Of a stretch of DNA of 64,000 bases, positions 1 through 7,979 are shown one piece after another. The first letter of the stretch is position 1, and every line of letters begins with the position of its first letter. The position numbers and the translations under genes are program-made. The notes beneath the pieces were generated by a model. That model ran no database searches and was not told the DNA's origin. It saw nothing but the letters and a program-made list of their open reading frames with translations. The DNA is from Flexivirga alba (GTDB taxonomy: Bacteria > Actinomycetota > Actinomycetes > Actinomycetales > Dermatophilaceae): assembly GCF_042661025.1 (NCBI RefSeq), contig NZ_JBHSWH010000001.1, positions 3,286,001 to 3,350,000 of the forward strand, given 5' to 3'.

Positions 1-20
1 TCGAGAGGTGGGAGGACCTC

Positions 21-377
21 ATGGGAAGCGGCGGCTTCGGCCTGCGCAGCCTGTGGCTGATCTTCCTGGACGAGGAGGGCCGACAGTCCGACCTGATCGT
101 GCCGATCGACGACATACCGATGCTGCCCGACCCGCGCGACGTCGGCGCGATCACCGATCTGATCGCCCGGATCCGGGAAGAGGTCGGTGTGGCCGAGGTG
201 CCGATGCTCATCTCGCGCCCGGGCCCGTCGGAGATGACCGAGGGTGATCGCCGCTGGGCGGCGGCGCTGACCGTGGCACTGCGCGACCAGCATCCACGGT
301 GGCCCATCCACCTGGCGACACGAAACCGTCTGCAGGTCTTCGCCGCGGACGACTTGCTGGGTTCGCTCGCCAGCTGA
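21..377 (+). CDS. Conserved hypothetical protein, 118 aa
   Basis: A 118-residue acidic, soluble-looking protein with no signal peptide or membrane segment. The ATG follows a good ribosome site (gaggtgggagg) at 5-15, so the start looks right even though the window begins just upstream. The N-terminal half has alternating hydrophobic residues (LRSLWLIFLDEEG) suggesting a small alpha/beta fold. I do not recognise a family or any catalytic motif. It converges on the lanthionine-type gene cluster (LanC-like gene ends 18 bp away on the other strand), so it is probably the end of a separate transcription unit and need not be related in function. Confidence 0.7.
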   Translation: MGSGGFGLRSLWLIFLDEEGRQSDLIVPIDDIPMLPDPRDVGAITDLIARIREEVGVAEVPMLISRPGPSEMTEGDRRWAAALTVALRDQHPRWPIHLATRNRLQVFAADDLLGSLAS

Positions 378-394
378 CGACTGCGCCGACCGGC

Positions 395-1660
395 TCAGCC
401 GAGCAGCACTGCCGGGCCGCCCGGGACGGTGATCCCCGCCAGGTCAGCGAGCAATACCGCGGCACCCGCAACACCGTTGAACAAGCCCAGATCGCCATCC
501 GCAGCGAGCAGCCCGCACGGCCAGTCACTCGGATCGCCTGCGAGATCGAGGAATTCGGTCGCTGCGTCCAGTGCGAGTGTGCGGTGCGCCGGCTCGTCGA
601 GAGCCGTCGCCGCGAGGTCGAGAACCGCTGCCGGTGCACCGAGCCCGTGACAGAGAGTCCAGCCCTGGGCGAGAGCCGCGGCGCCATACGTCCGCCACGC
701 CTCGCGTTCGCGCCATACCTCCGCCCCGCAGGCCTGGACCGCGACCTCCAGTTCGGCACGGATCGCCTCGTCCTGCCAGGGTGCGTCGAGTCCTTTTGCG
801 GACAGCTCCAGCAGCCTCAGTCGTATGGCGCCCGCCCCGGCCGCGCCATGGCACCACCTGGCGGTCCACACCGGCTCGGAACCGCGCAGGTCCGGCCAGC
901 CGCCGTGCAGCGGGTCGGACCAGGCGGCCTCGAAATGCAACGCTTCCTCGGCGAGAGACAACGCTGAGTCAGCCAATTCCGGCCAACGCCAGGCGGATTC
1001 GGCCAGGGACCACGCGATGCCGCCGGCCCCGTGCGCCATACCGCTCAGTGGCCGTGACCCGTCGCCGGCCTGAGTGAGGTCCGGCCAGCCGCGCCCCCAC
1101 AGCTGCCTCTCGGATCGTCGCCACAGCTCGTCGACGATCGGAGACGCGACCTCCGGTGCAGCATCCGGCATCCGGGTCAGTGCGAGCAGCGCACCGGCGA
1201 GCCCGGAGGTCAGGTCGCTGCAGGGGAGTGCGGCCGGCAGATCGGTGGAGATGTCGCGCTCCCAAGGCAAATCGGTGTTCGGCGGACCAACCAGCTCCAC
1301 CCCGATCCGGCCCGCGAGCAGACCCAGCTCCGGCGGTGCGGGTCGTCGGCTCAAAGCCATGATCGCGCGGTCGGCCAGCTCCACGAGATGTTCCCTTCCC
1401 AGTGCCGGTCCGAGTCTCCGCAAGGCCCACGCGATGCCGGCATCACCGTCGTAGAAGGACGACCGTCCGCCCGTGCAGCGTTCTGGCACACCGGAATTCG
1501 TCAGCATCCAGGTCGGCCAGGTCACCTCGCCGCCGGCTTCGGTCCCCACTTCGATCGCGGTCTCCTGGAGCAACGTCATACAAGCTGTCACCTCGTCGCG
1601 CAGGCGATCGATGATGTCATCCGTGCGGGGCACGTCCGGCGACTCGAGCAGGATGCTCAT
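395..1660 (-). CDS. LanC-like lanthionine cyclase
   Basis: 421-residue LanC-family protein. LanC enzymes are zinc-dependent alpha-toroid cyclases that add a Cys thiol to dehydroalanine or dehydrobutyrine, giving (methyl)lanthionine. All hallmark motifs are visible: GMAHGAGG (His210), RWCHGAAG (Cys270) and LCHGLG (Cys337-His338), the last three residues being the zinc ligands; GxxG turns repeat through the chain. ATG at 1660 is preceded by a very strong site, GAAGGAGG; the frame stays open further upstream but without such support. It is the last gene of a minus-strand run: tailed protease, kinase, HopA1-like protein, LanC, and lies 64 bp after the HopA1 gene. An intact zinc site argues for a working cyclase rather than an eukaryote-like LanCL relative. 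The substrate is inferred to be the Thr/Cys tail of the protease. Confidence 0.88.
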   Translation of the reverse strand: MSILLESPDVPRTDDIIDRLRDEVTACMTLLQETAIEVGTEAGGEVTWPTWMLTNSGVPERCTGGRSSFYDGDAGIAWALRRLGPALGREHLVELADRAIMALSRRPAPPELGLLAGRIGVELVGPPNTDLPWERDISTDLPAALPCSDLTSGLAGALLALTRMPDAAPEVASPIVDELWRRSERQLWGRGWPDLTQAGDGSRPLSGMAHGAGGIAWSLAESAWRWPELADSALSLAEEALHFEAAWSDPLHGGWPDLRGSEPVWTARWCHGAAGAGAIRLRLLELSAKGLDAPWQDEAIRAELEVAVQACGAEVWREREAWRTYGAAALAQGWTLCHGLGAPAAVLDLAATALDEPAHRTLALDAATEFLDLAGDPSDWPCGLLAADGDLGLFNGVAGAAVLLADLAGITVPGGPAVLLG

Positions 1661-1724
1661 GCCGGCCCCCTCCTTCGTCGGGTGCCGCCATGCGCCTGAC
1701 CCCATTGACGCTCGCTGCGCTCGC

Positions 1725-2621
1725 TCATGCCGCCACCGCGACACCGCGCAGGTGCGCTGTCGATGGGTCGACGCCGTGCTCGCCGAAGACCTCCGTGACG
1801 ACGTCGGCGAACGCGGCGCAGCGCGCTTCCGCCCGCCGGTAGGCCTCGCCGAGCCACCGGCAACGGAGTTCGCCGAAGCTCTGCCCGTCGCCTGGGTCTT
1901 CGCTCCACGCCATACCGGGGACGAGGACCTCGGTGAAGGGCGGAGCGGAGTTGCGGACACGCTCGGCACACGCCGTGCGAACCGCTCCGAACGCCTCCGC
2001 GCGGCAAGCGTCGGGCAGGTAGAGCACCACCGCGTCCGCCCGGTCCAGCGCGGCCGGATCGGTCGCGACCTTGAGCGACCACCTTTGGGTGACACGCGGT
2101 ATGACGCGAGTGATCTCGTGCACCAGCCGGGCGACCTCAACTCGGCGTGGTGCGAAGTAGACCCGGGTCAGGCCCTGCGGAGATGACTCGCCGGCCGGCC
2201 ATTCGTCACCCCAGGTGCGCCACCAGCCCTGGTCGTCGTGCGCGCCACGCCGACCGATGATGCGCAGCCGTGCGCCGATCGCAGGTGCGAGCCCGGCGCC
2301 GGACCGGACGGTGACGTAGTCGCCGCGGCCCACCGCACGCCGATTGGCATGAGACGACGGATCGCGAACGACCGCAGCGCCATACGCGCCAACGGCCAGG
2401 ACCTCGTGATCCAGCGGTGACCATGCCAGTGCACCTGCGTGAGCCGCTCGCAAGGCCCAGCCGAGCGGCGGGTCCCAGCGTCCGCGGCTCGTCCCGCCGG
2501 GTCGAGCCGCGGCCCACCAATGTTCGTAGAGCGTCATGGCCAGGTCGTCCGCGTCCGACATGACGGTGAGCACGTGGTGCGCTGCTTGCAGCTCCTCGGC
2601 TGTGTGCCGATCCCAACTCAT
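1725..2621 (-). CDS. HopA1-like protein (putative phosphothreonine lyase)
   Basis: 298-residue protein resembling the HopA1 domain first named in Pseudomonas type III effectors. In bacterial RiPP clusters such proteins pair with APH-like kinases and act as the elimination half of Ser/Thr dehydration (class V lanthipeptides, thioamitides). Recognition rests on overall pattern: the GDYVTVRSGAG region near residue 105, TRVYFAPRR near 170, and a central segment with WSLKVATDP and DAVVLYLP. The start ATG overlaps the kinase stop (ATGA) and has AGGAGGAA upstream, so translation is coupled to the kinase. No secretion signal is seen, arguing against an effector role. The lyase role is inferred from family and neighbours; catalytic residues cannot be assigned from sequence alone. 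Confidence 0.72.
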   Translation of the reverse strand: MSWDRHTAEELQAAHHVLTVMSDADDLAMTLYEHWWAAARPGGTSRGRWDPPLGWALRAAHAGALAWSPLDHEVLAVGAYGAAVVRDPSSHANRRAVGRGDYVTVRSGAGLAPAIGARLRIIGRRGAHDDQGWWRTWGDEWPAGESSPQGLTRVYFAPRRVEVARLVHEITRVIPRVTQRWSLKVATDPAALDRADAVVLYLPDACRAEAFGAVRTACAERVRNSAPPFTEVLVPGMAWSEDPGDGQSFGELRCRWLGEAYRRAEARCAAFADVVTEVFGEHGVDPSTAHLRGVAVAA

Positions 2622-3543
2622 CGCGATTCCTCCTGCATCGATGGCGCAACGTCTCGGGCGCAGCGTCGGGCTTCGTCGAGCTGCTGCTCGACGATCGAAT
2701 GGTTGCCGCCGGGCAACGCGGCGTGCTGCCAGGCGGTGACGAGTGCGCGCACGGTCCGCCACGCAAGCGGGCACGGAGAAGCGGGACCGCCCGCTGCGGC
2801 ATACGCCCGGCGAAAACCGAACGGGGACAGGCCGATCGAGGCGAAGGTCTGCTCGAGGGTGACCAGGTCCCAGCACGGGTCGCCACGGCCCGCGGACTCC
2901 AGGTCGATGAACGTCACGGCTCCGTCGGTCTCGGTGATCACGTTGGACGCCGACAGGTCACCGTGGGTCCAGCGGTCGCTGTGTGCCCAGGAGACGGAGA
3001 GCGGTCGCAGCGCGGCCTGAACGGCAGACTCCCGCCAGGTCGCAAGGACGGCGTCCCGATCCCGGTCCGGTGGATGAGTCGTCATCGACGGCAGCGGTTC
3101 GGACAGCAGCGGCCAGGGAGCGCGCGCAACCGGAACGTCGTCGCCGGCCGGTGCCGTGTGCAGCGTGGCGAGTGCGCGGCCCACAGCGTCCGTCAGCCGT
3201 ATGGCGGACGGCTCGTCGAGTGCCAGCGACATCAGGTCCCGTCCAGGTGCGGCGCCGGTCCACACCACCGCTGGTCCCCCTGAAGGATCAGCGGTGGTGT
3301 CAGACCGAGGGATTGCAGCCGGCCGAGCGCGAACCGCTCGGCGGCGACCACGTCGTCACCGTCGAGTCGGCTCGCGAGTCCGGACTGCTTGGCGTAGGCA
3401 ATGACCTGCCCGTCCCGTTGGACGCCGTGCACTCCGTTGGTTCGGGTGACGGGTATGACGCTGACGGCTCCGGAGAGCACCTCGCTGCCGCGAACCAGCT
3501 CGGCCCGAACAGCGAGAGACAGGATCTCCGGAGTCGTCGGCAT
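2618..3543 (-). CDS. APH-like Ser/Thr-type kinase, frame-disrupted
   Basis: Aminoglycoside-phosphotransferase-fold kinase split over two frames. The first (3543-3232) carries the N-lobe: IAYAKQS with the ATP lysine (residue 52) and AAERFAL with the partner Glu69. The second frame (from about 3268) carries hinge VVWTGAAPGRDL, catalytic loop THGDLSASNV (Asp and Asn) and the metal loop FIDLES. The frames join at about 3268-3271, where one extra G in CGG-TGG would restore one protein of about 308 residues. The ATG lies two bases after the protease stop, and the stop overlaps the HopA1 start. Known role of such kinases in class V lanthipeptide and thioamitide pathways: phosphorylating Ser/Thr before elimination by HopA1. 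Similar one-base breaks occur all over this window, so a sequence error is likelier than loss; a restart at GTG 3268 would give only a C-lobe. Confidence 0.78.
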
Positions 3544-3545
3544 CG

Positions 3546-4937
3546 TCAGACCTCGTCCGACTGGTCGAGCTCATTGACCTCTTCCAACGCTGCGAGGTAA
3601 CCGGCCCAGTACTCCTCCGGGAGGTCGGTCGTGGCGCCATACCCATGCCCGTCGTCGACCTGGCCGTTCTCCACCGGCCCCGGGTCGGGGATCGGGATGT
3701 TGCAACCGGCCCGCGTCAGGAGGACGTTGCAGGTGGGCGTGCGGGTCAGGACCGGACACGACGCGGCGCGCGTGGTGATGTTGCAGGTCACCGTGCGGGT
3801 GGTGATGCACACGACGGTGCGCGTGACGTTGCAGCCGGCCGTCCTGGTCAGCACGCACGCTGCCGGCCGGGTGATGTTGCAGACGACCAGTCGGGTGTTC
3901 AGGCAGCTGATGATCGGCCGGGTGACCACGGGCGCGACCATCAGGTCGACGTTCAGCTCGTCCAGCACGGACTGGATCGGGTTGGCGAACGTCCACTGGC
4001 CGTCGCTCGAGCCGGCGAAGAGCAGCCCGACCACCATCCGGTTGCCGTCCATGATCACCGACCCGGAGTCGCCGTGGTCGGAGAACCGGGCCGACTGACT
4101 GGTGTCCGTCTGGATGCGGATCTGGTGGTGCAGGGTGTGTGATCCGACGTCACTGCCGTAATTGATGGACACCGTGAAATCGGTGGAAACCACTGTGCCG
4201 TATGTCAGTTCGGTGGTCCGGCCACGCTTGCGCACCGCTGCGCCCACTGTTGCGGCGGTGTGTCCCGCGACGTCACCGATGTCCTGGACACTCGCGGTCG
4301 TCGACTTGCCGGTGTCGACCGTGACCACCGAACCGTCCACGGCGTCGGAGAGCGTGGCGCGGCTGAGGCTGCCGAATTGGTTGCCACTGGAGCCACCATC
4401 GAGCAGGGACGGCTGCACCATCCGGTCGCCCACCGACCAGGTGTTGTTGACGCACGCCACGTGGAAGTTGGTCAGCGCCATCGTCGCGCCGTTGCCGCGA
4501 TCGCGCACCATCGCGCCAAGGGTCCCGGCGAAGATGTAGTTGCCGGCGGACGGCACGTCGGGCGGGGTGAGGTAGACGCTGCGTAGCGGTCCCATGGAGA
4601 TGCCGCCGTGCAACGTCGAGTATGCCGTGGTGTCGACCTGCGGGGTCACCTCGTCGACCAGTTCCATTGACGGCCCCTGCAATTCGACCGTCATCTCCTG
4701 CACGTCGGTCGGGATCCCGTCGATCTCCTTCGGCACCCGGTCGGCGGCCGAGAGCTTCGACATCGGCTGCTTGGCGTCGACGAAGACCACGATGGCCAGC
4801 TGCCCCGTGTTCTTTCCGTCGGTCTCCTTGTCGGCGATGTCGACACCGATGACGTTCTTACGGGCCAACAAGTCGGACTCCGCCCCCTGCTTCGTACCGC
4901 GTATCTGTGCCCTGGCCTGTGCTCGTTCGTCAACCAT
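3546..4937 (-). CDS. Trypsin-like serine protease with Thr/Cys repeat tail
   Basis: 463 residues. Residues 1-130 form a leading beta-rich region (NVIGVDIAD; QLAIVVFVD) like that of NAL1-type or S1 proteases of unknown substrate. The S1 core has TNFHVAC (His159), a likely Asp201 and DHGDSGSV (Ser291). There is no signal peptide. After residue 335 comes a tail, residues 339-412, with nine Cys at positions 345, 353, 361, 369, 377, 385, 394, 403 and 412, each preceded by a Thr-Arg pair; only one other Cys (162) occurs in the protein. A Gly/Asp-rich then acidic segment (413-463) ends it. First gene of the operon with kinase, HopA1-like and LanC-like proteins. Inferred: the tail is dehydrated at Thr and cyclised with Cys, as a built-in RiPP core. 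Alternative: an ordinary disulfide or metal-binding tail. Confidence 0.85.
   Translation of the reverse strand: MVDERAQARAQIRGTKQGAESDLLARKNVIGVDIADKETDGKNTGQLAIVVFVDAKQPMSKLSAADRVPKEIDGIPTDVQEMTVELQGPSMELVDEVTPQVDTTAYSTLHGGISMGPLRSVYLTPPDVPSAGNYIFAGTLGAMVRDRGNGATMALTNFHVACVNNTWSVGDRMVQPSLLDGGSSGNQFGSLSRATLSDAVDGSVVTVDTGKSTTASVQDIGDVAGHTAATVGAAVRKRGRTTELTYGTVVSTDFTVSINYGSDVGSHTLHHQIRIQTDTSQSARFSDHGDSGSVIMDGNRMVVGLLFAGSSDGQWTFANPIQSVLDELNVDLMVAPVVTRPIISCLNTRLVVCNITRPAACVLTRTAGCNVTRTVVCITTRTVTCNITTRAASCPVLTRTPTCNVLLTRAGCNIPIPDPGPVENGQVDDGHGYGATTDLPEEYWAGYLAALEEVNELDQSDEV
3702..3923 (-). repeat. Nine-unit TRxxxC peptide repeat
   Basis: Coding repeat inside the protease gene, residues 339-412. 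Units look like NITRPAAC, VLTRTAGC, NVTRTVVC. Cys-to-Cys spacing is 8,8,8,8,8,9,9,9 and Thr-to-Cys distance is 5 in seven of nine units (6 in the first, 4 in the last). The DNA units are not identical, with synonymous and conservative changes, so the peptide pattern rather than the DNA seems to be preserved. Confidence 0.9.
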
Positions 4938-5208
4938 GGGACTCTCCCTCCCTCGATGCGGCCCGTGAGTTCAGGCCGGATGCAAGGAAGGAGCAGCCGG
5001 CCGGCCGGGTGATACATGCGGATTCTGGAGATGCTGCGCCCGTTCGTCATACCCGAGAAAAGTTCGGCGCGGGATGTATCACCGGGGCGCGAGGCGCACT
5101 CCTGATGGGTGGCGGCAGACAGCCGGCACAACCTGCACGGATCAGTGGCGGCGAGAGACTCCCGGCGTCATACTTGGAGCCACCGGGTCCGGTCTCGAGG
5201 AGACACAC
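4938..5208. promoter_or_regulatory. Shared divergent control region with inverted repeat
   Basis: 271-bp gap between the divergent protease genes, so promoters for both operons must lie here. It contains a perfect 10-bp inverted repeat, ggtgatacat at 5008-5017 and atgtatcacc at 5074-5083, centred between the two starts. I could not assign -35/-10 boxes with confidence. The arrangement suggests one regulator, possibly the sigma factor or an unlinked repressor, acting on both operons. Confidence 0.5.
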
Positions 5209-6686
5209 ATGAACGATGGCACCCGCTCCGAATCGTCCACGGCACAACAGATTTCGCCGGTTACACCCTTGCCGGCATCGGCCGCGGCGCGCTTCTCCGT
5301 GCGCCAGTTGGACCCCGACCAGTGGCCGGTGAACGACGGCGGTCGACCGGCCGCCCCCACGTTGTATGTCGGCGACCGGATCGTGGTGCCCGGCATGCCC
5401 GGACTCGGCGCCGACTCGGCGATCGAGACGATCAGCAAATTGCTGGGTGATCGCGCGCGGGTTGTGGTGACCCGGGGCTGCGCGAGCGCACCGAGATCTA
5501 CCGAAAGCTCGACCTGCTCGATCGCCTCGAACCGATCGCATCGACCGTGCTGCGACTCCTTCCGACCGACGCCGATCCACGCCCGGTGGATGCCGCGCCG
5601 TGGGTGCTGCGGGCCAGGGACGCGGGCATCCGAGCCGGGTTGAGCCACGTGCTGACCGTCGCCGGTTACCTGCAAGGAGTCGGCTACCTGCAGGGCGTGG
5701 GCTACCTGCAAGGGGTCGGCTATCTACAGGGTGTGGGTTACCTCCAGGGCGTCGGAACGGAGAGCGCCGGCGCCTCGCGGGCCCCGGTGAGCTGGGCGGC
5801 TCCCGACCCGGCCGCCGGGACCGACGGCGCCGATGGTCCGGTGGTTGCGGTGCTGGACACAGGGATCGGCGCTCATCCGTGGTTCACGCACGACACGGAG
5901 CGGGATCCGCAGCTCGGTGGTGCACCGATCGGCCTGCGCTTCGGCCCGGCCGAGGACCCCGAAGGCACCGGCGTCACGATCGACCAGGTCAACGGCACGC
6001 TGGACCCGATCGCCGGGCACGGCACGTTTGTCGCAGGCATCGTGCGGCAGCACTGTCCGAGTGCGTCGCTGCTCAGCGCACCGGTCATGTATGGCGACGG
6101 CGCCGCCGATGAAACCGATCTGCTCGCCGCACTGACCGACCTCTACGCCTACCACCTGCTCGCCTGCGACGGCCGGATCGACGCTCGGCCGATCGACGTG
6201 TTGTCCCTGTCGATGGGCTATTACGCCGAGTCGCCAGGTGCCGTCGTACACAGTGGTGCGCTCGCGGCCGTTCTCACCGCATTCGGCGACGCCGGTGTGA
6301 GCGTGGTGGCAGCAGCAGGCAACGACGCGACGACAACACCGTTCTATCCGGCCGGGCTGGCTGCCGGCGGCGCGGGTGCGGTTCCGCTGCTCGCGGTCGG
6401 TGCGACCGATCCCGGTCAGTCGCTGGTGTCGGTCTACTCCAACACCGGCTCGTGGGTGACCACTTACCGCGCCGCCACCAACGTGGTGAGCACTATGCCG
6501 ACGACGTTCAACGCGGCGGGGCGTGCTGCATTGACGACCAGCGGCGGTGTGCTGCCGGCCCGTGCCGCCGTTGATCTCGACGACTATTCGGCCGGTTTCG
6601 GCATCTGGAGCGGGACATCCTTCGCCGCACCTGCGTTGGCCGGCGACATCGCCGCGGCTCTTGGGGTGGCGCCGGCGGCGACCTGA
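5209..6686 (+). CDS. S8 family subtilisin-like peptidase, frame-disrupted
   Basis: Subtilase of about 492 residues if one frame break is repaired. The triad is visible: AVLDTGIG (Asp), AGHGTFVAGI (His) and SGTSFAAPALAG (Ser), with oxyanion Asn in VAAAGND. ATG 5209 has cgaggaga upstream. The first frame runs through RFSVRQLDPDQWPV to about 5475; the rest is in the next frame (LRERTEIYRKLDLLDRLEP). Adding one G to the GGGG at 5474-5477 joins them, so a sequencing error is likely. Before the catalytic domain lie five YLQGVG repeats. There is no signal peptide, so it probably acts in the cytoplasm or is exported in an unusual way. First gene of the operon with sigma factor, small beta-domain protein and CHAT protein; divergent from the tailed trypsin-like protease. 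Confidence 0.85.
5664..5753 (+). repeat. Five 18-bp units encoding GYLQGV
   Basis: Five tandem in-frame 18-bp units in the subtilase gene encode GYLQGV five times with no amino-acid change, while the codons vary (tac/tat, ctg/cta/ctc, caa/cag, gga/ggc/ggg/ggt). The block sits between the N-terminal domain and the catalytic domain. Confidence 0.93.
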
Positions 6687-6741
6687 ACGATCGCCGCGAC
6701 CGGGTCAGCACAGCGGTGCGGACCTGCCTGGCTGGTGCGTC

Positions 6742-7344
6742 ATGACGACGGTGGGCTCGCGGAGGGACGGCCTCGCCGATCGCGCGGCCGGCTGTTTCCG
6801 GGACTACCGTGCCGGCGACGACCTCGCGATGGCTCGCCTCGTCGACGCGGTCACGCCGGTGATGTGGCACACCGCGCGTGCGGCGGGGCTGGACAAGTGC
6901 GCGGCCGAGGACGTCGTGCAGGAGGTGTGGCTCACCCTCTACCGGCAGGCCGAGCGGATCACCGACTGCCAGGCGGTCCTGCAATGGTTGCTGGTCAGCA
7001 CCCGCAGGCGCGCATGGGCGGAGGCGCGTCGGTCCGGGCGGGCCCGGGTCGAGGAGGCACCGTCGGATGCACAGCACGATCGGGTGGCAACCGCTGACAG
7101 CGGACCGGAGGCGACCGTCCTGCGGTCTGACGCCGACACGACGCTGTGGCGACACTTCCGGTCGTTGTCGCCGCGCTGCCAGTCATTGCTGCGCGTCGTC
7201 GCGACAGGCGATCGCCCCGACTACGCCGGACTGGCTGCTGCACTCGGGGTTTCGGTCGGCAGCATCGGACCCACCCGAGGGCGATGTCTGGCCAAACTGC
7301 GCGCATCGCTGGAAGCCGATCACAGCTGGGAGGGAGCGCGATGA
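6742..7344 (+). CDS. ECF-like RNA polymerase sigma factor
   Basis: 200-residue sigma-70 family protein. Region 2 is seen at about residues 15-90 (CAAEDVVQEVWLTLYRQ; AVLQWLLVSTRRRAW) and region 4 near 140-190 (LSPRCQSLLRVV; YAGLAAALGVSVGSIG, a helix-turn-helix). No region 1.1 or 3 is present, as in the ECF group. The ATG at 6742 is chosen because upstream sequence in the same frame overlaps the subtilase gene; no strong ribosome site is visible, so a nearby GTG is possible. The stop overlaps the next start (ATGA). No classical anti-sigma gene with a membrane helix follows; the next gene may take that role or the factor may be controlled by proteolysis by its neighbours (inference). Confidence 0.85.
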   Translation: MTTVGSRRDGLADRAAGCFRDYRAGDDLAMARLVDAVTPVMWHTARAAGLDKCAAEDVVQEVWLTLYRQAERITDCQAVLQWLLVSTRRRAWAEARRSGRARVEEAPSDAQHDRVATADSGPEATVLRSDADTTLWRHFRSLSPRCQSLLRVVATGDRPDYAGLAAALGVSVGSIGPTRGRCLAKLRASLEADHSWEGAR

Positions 7345-7823
7345 ATCGCATCGATGAGCTCGCCGCGGGACCCCTTGACGAGGCCGATGAGCAGATCCTG
7401 CACTCATTGGGGGAGATCGTGGCCGCGAGCGACCCCGTTCCGGCGGCCCTGACCGACCAGGTGAAGTTCGCGCTCACCGTCGAAGCCTTGGGTGCGCAGG
7501 TCGCCGAGCTGCTCGAGCCGGAGCCGATCGGGGTGCGTTCGGCATACGACACGATCACGACTGTGACGTTCAGCGGCGACGACCTGACCGTGCTGCTGAC
7601 CCTGGACTCCGAGCACCGGCCACGCCGGCGCATCACCGGTTGGTTGAGCACACCGGATGCCACCGTGCAGGTGCACGGTCCGGACGGTGAGGTTGCCGCG
7701 GAGGTCGACGAGGACGGCCGCTTCGAAGTGGACTTCTCGCGAACAGGACTGGTGCACTTGGTGATTCACCCCACGGGTGAGCCGCCAGCGCGACCTGTCA
7801 TCACGCCACCGATCCAGATCTGA
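7341..7823 (+). CDS. Small protein with C-terminal Ig/CarboxypepD-like beta domain
   Basis: 160 residues, cytoplasmic, acidic. The first half is helical with a short beta hairpin (YDTITTVTFSGDDLTVLLTL); the second half, from about residue 95, reads like a carboxypeptidase-regulatory or bacterial Ig-like domain (TVQVHGPDGEVAAEVDEDG followed by RFEVDFSRTGLVHLVIHP). The start ATG overlaps the sigma factor stop, implying coupled translation. Genes in this slot between a sigma factor and a CHAT protein may act as partner or inhibitor of the sigma factor; no zinc anti-sigma motif (HxxxCxxC) is present. Function is not established. Confidence 0.7.
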   Translation: MNRIDELAAGPLDEADEQILHSLGEIVAASDPVPAALTDQVKFALTVEALGAQVAELLEPEPIGVRSAYDTITTVTFSGDDLTVLLTLDSEHRPRRRITGWLSTPDATVQVHGPDGEVAAEVDEDGRFEVDFSRTGLVHLVIHPTGEPPARPVITPPIQI

Positions 7824-7979
7824 GGGCTGCCGATCAGCACGCCGTATGCCGAACGCGAACTCGCCCGGGCCAAGTCCCTGAACACCCTGGGTCAGTGGTC
7901 CGCGGCCCGCAGCCGGCTGGCCGGTGCTGTCGAGCGGCTCGTTGCGGATGACTCCGGTGAGCTGGAGCTGCTCGGCCGG

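Noticed and set aside
1661..2140. N-terminal extension of the LanC-like ORF to 2140
   Set aside because: It overlaps the HopA1-like gene in another frame, and the GAAGGAGG site before ATG 1660 marks the start.
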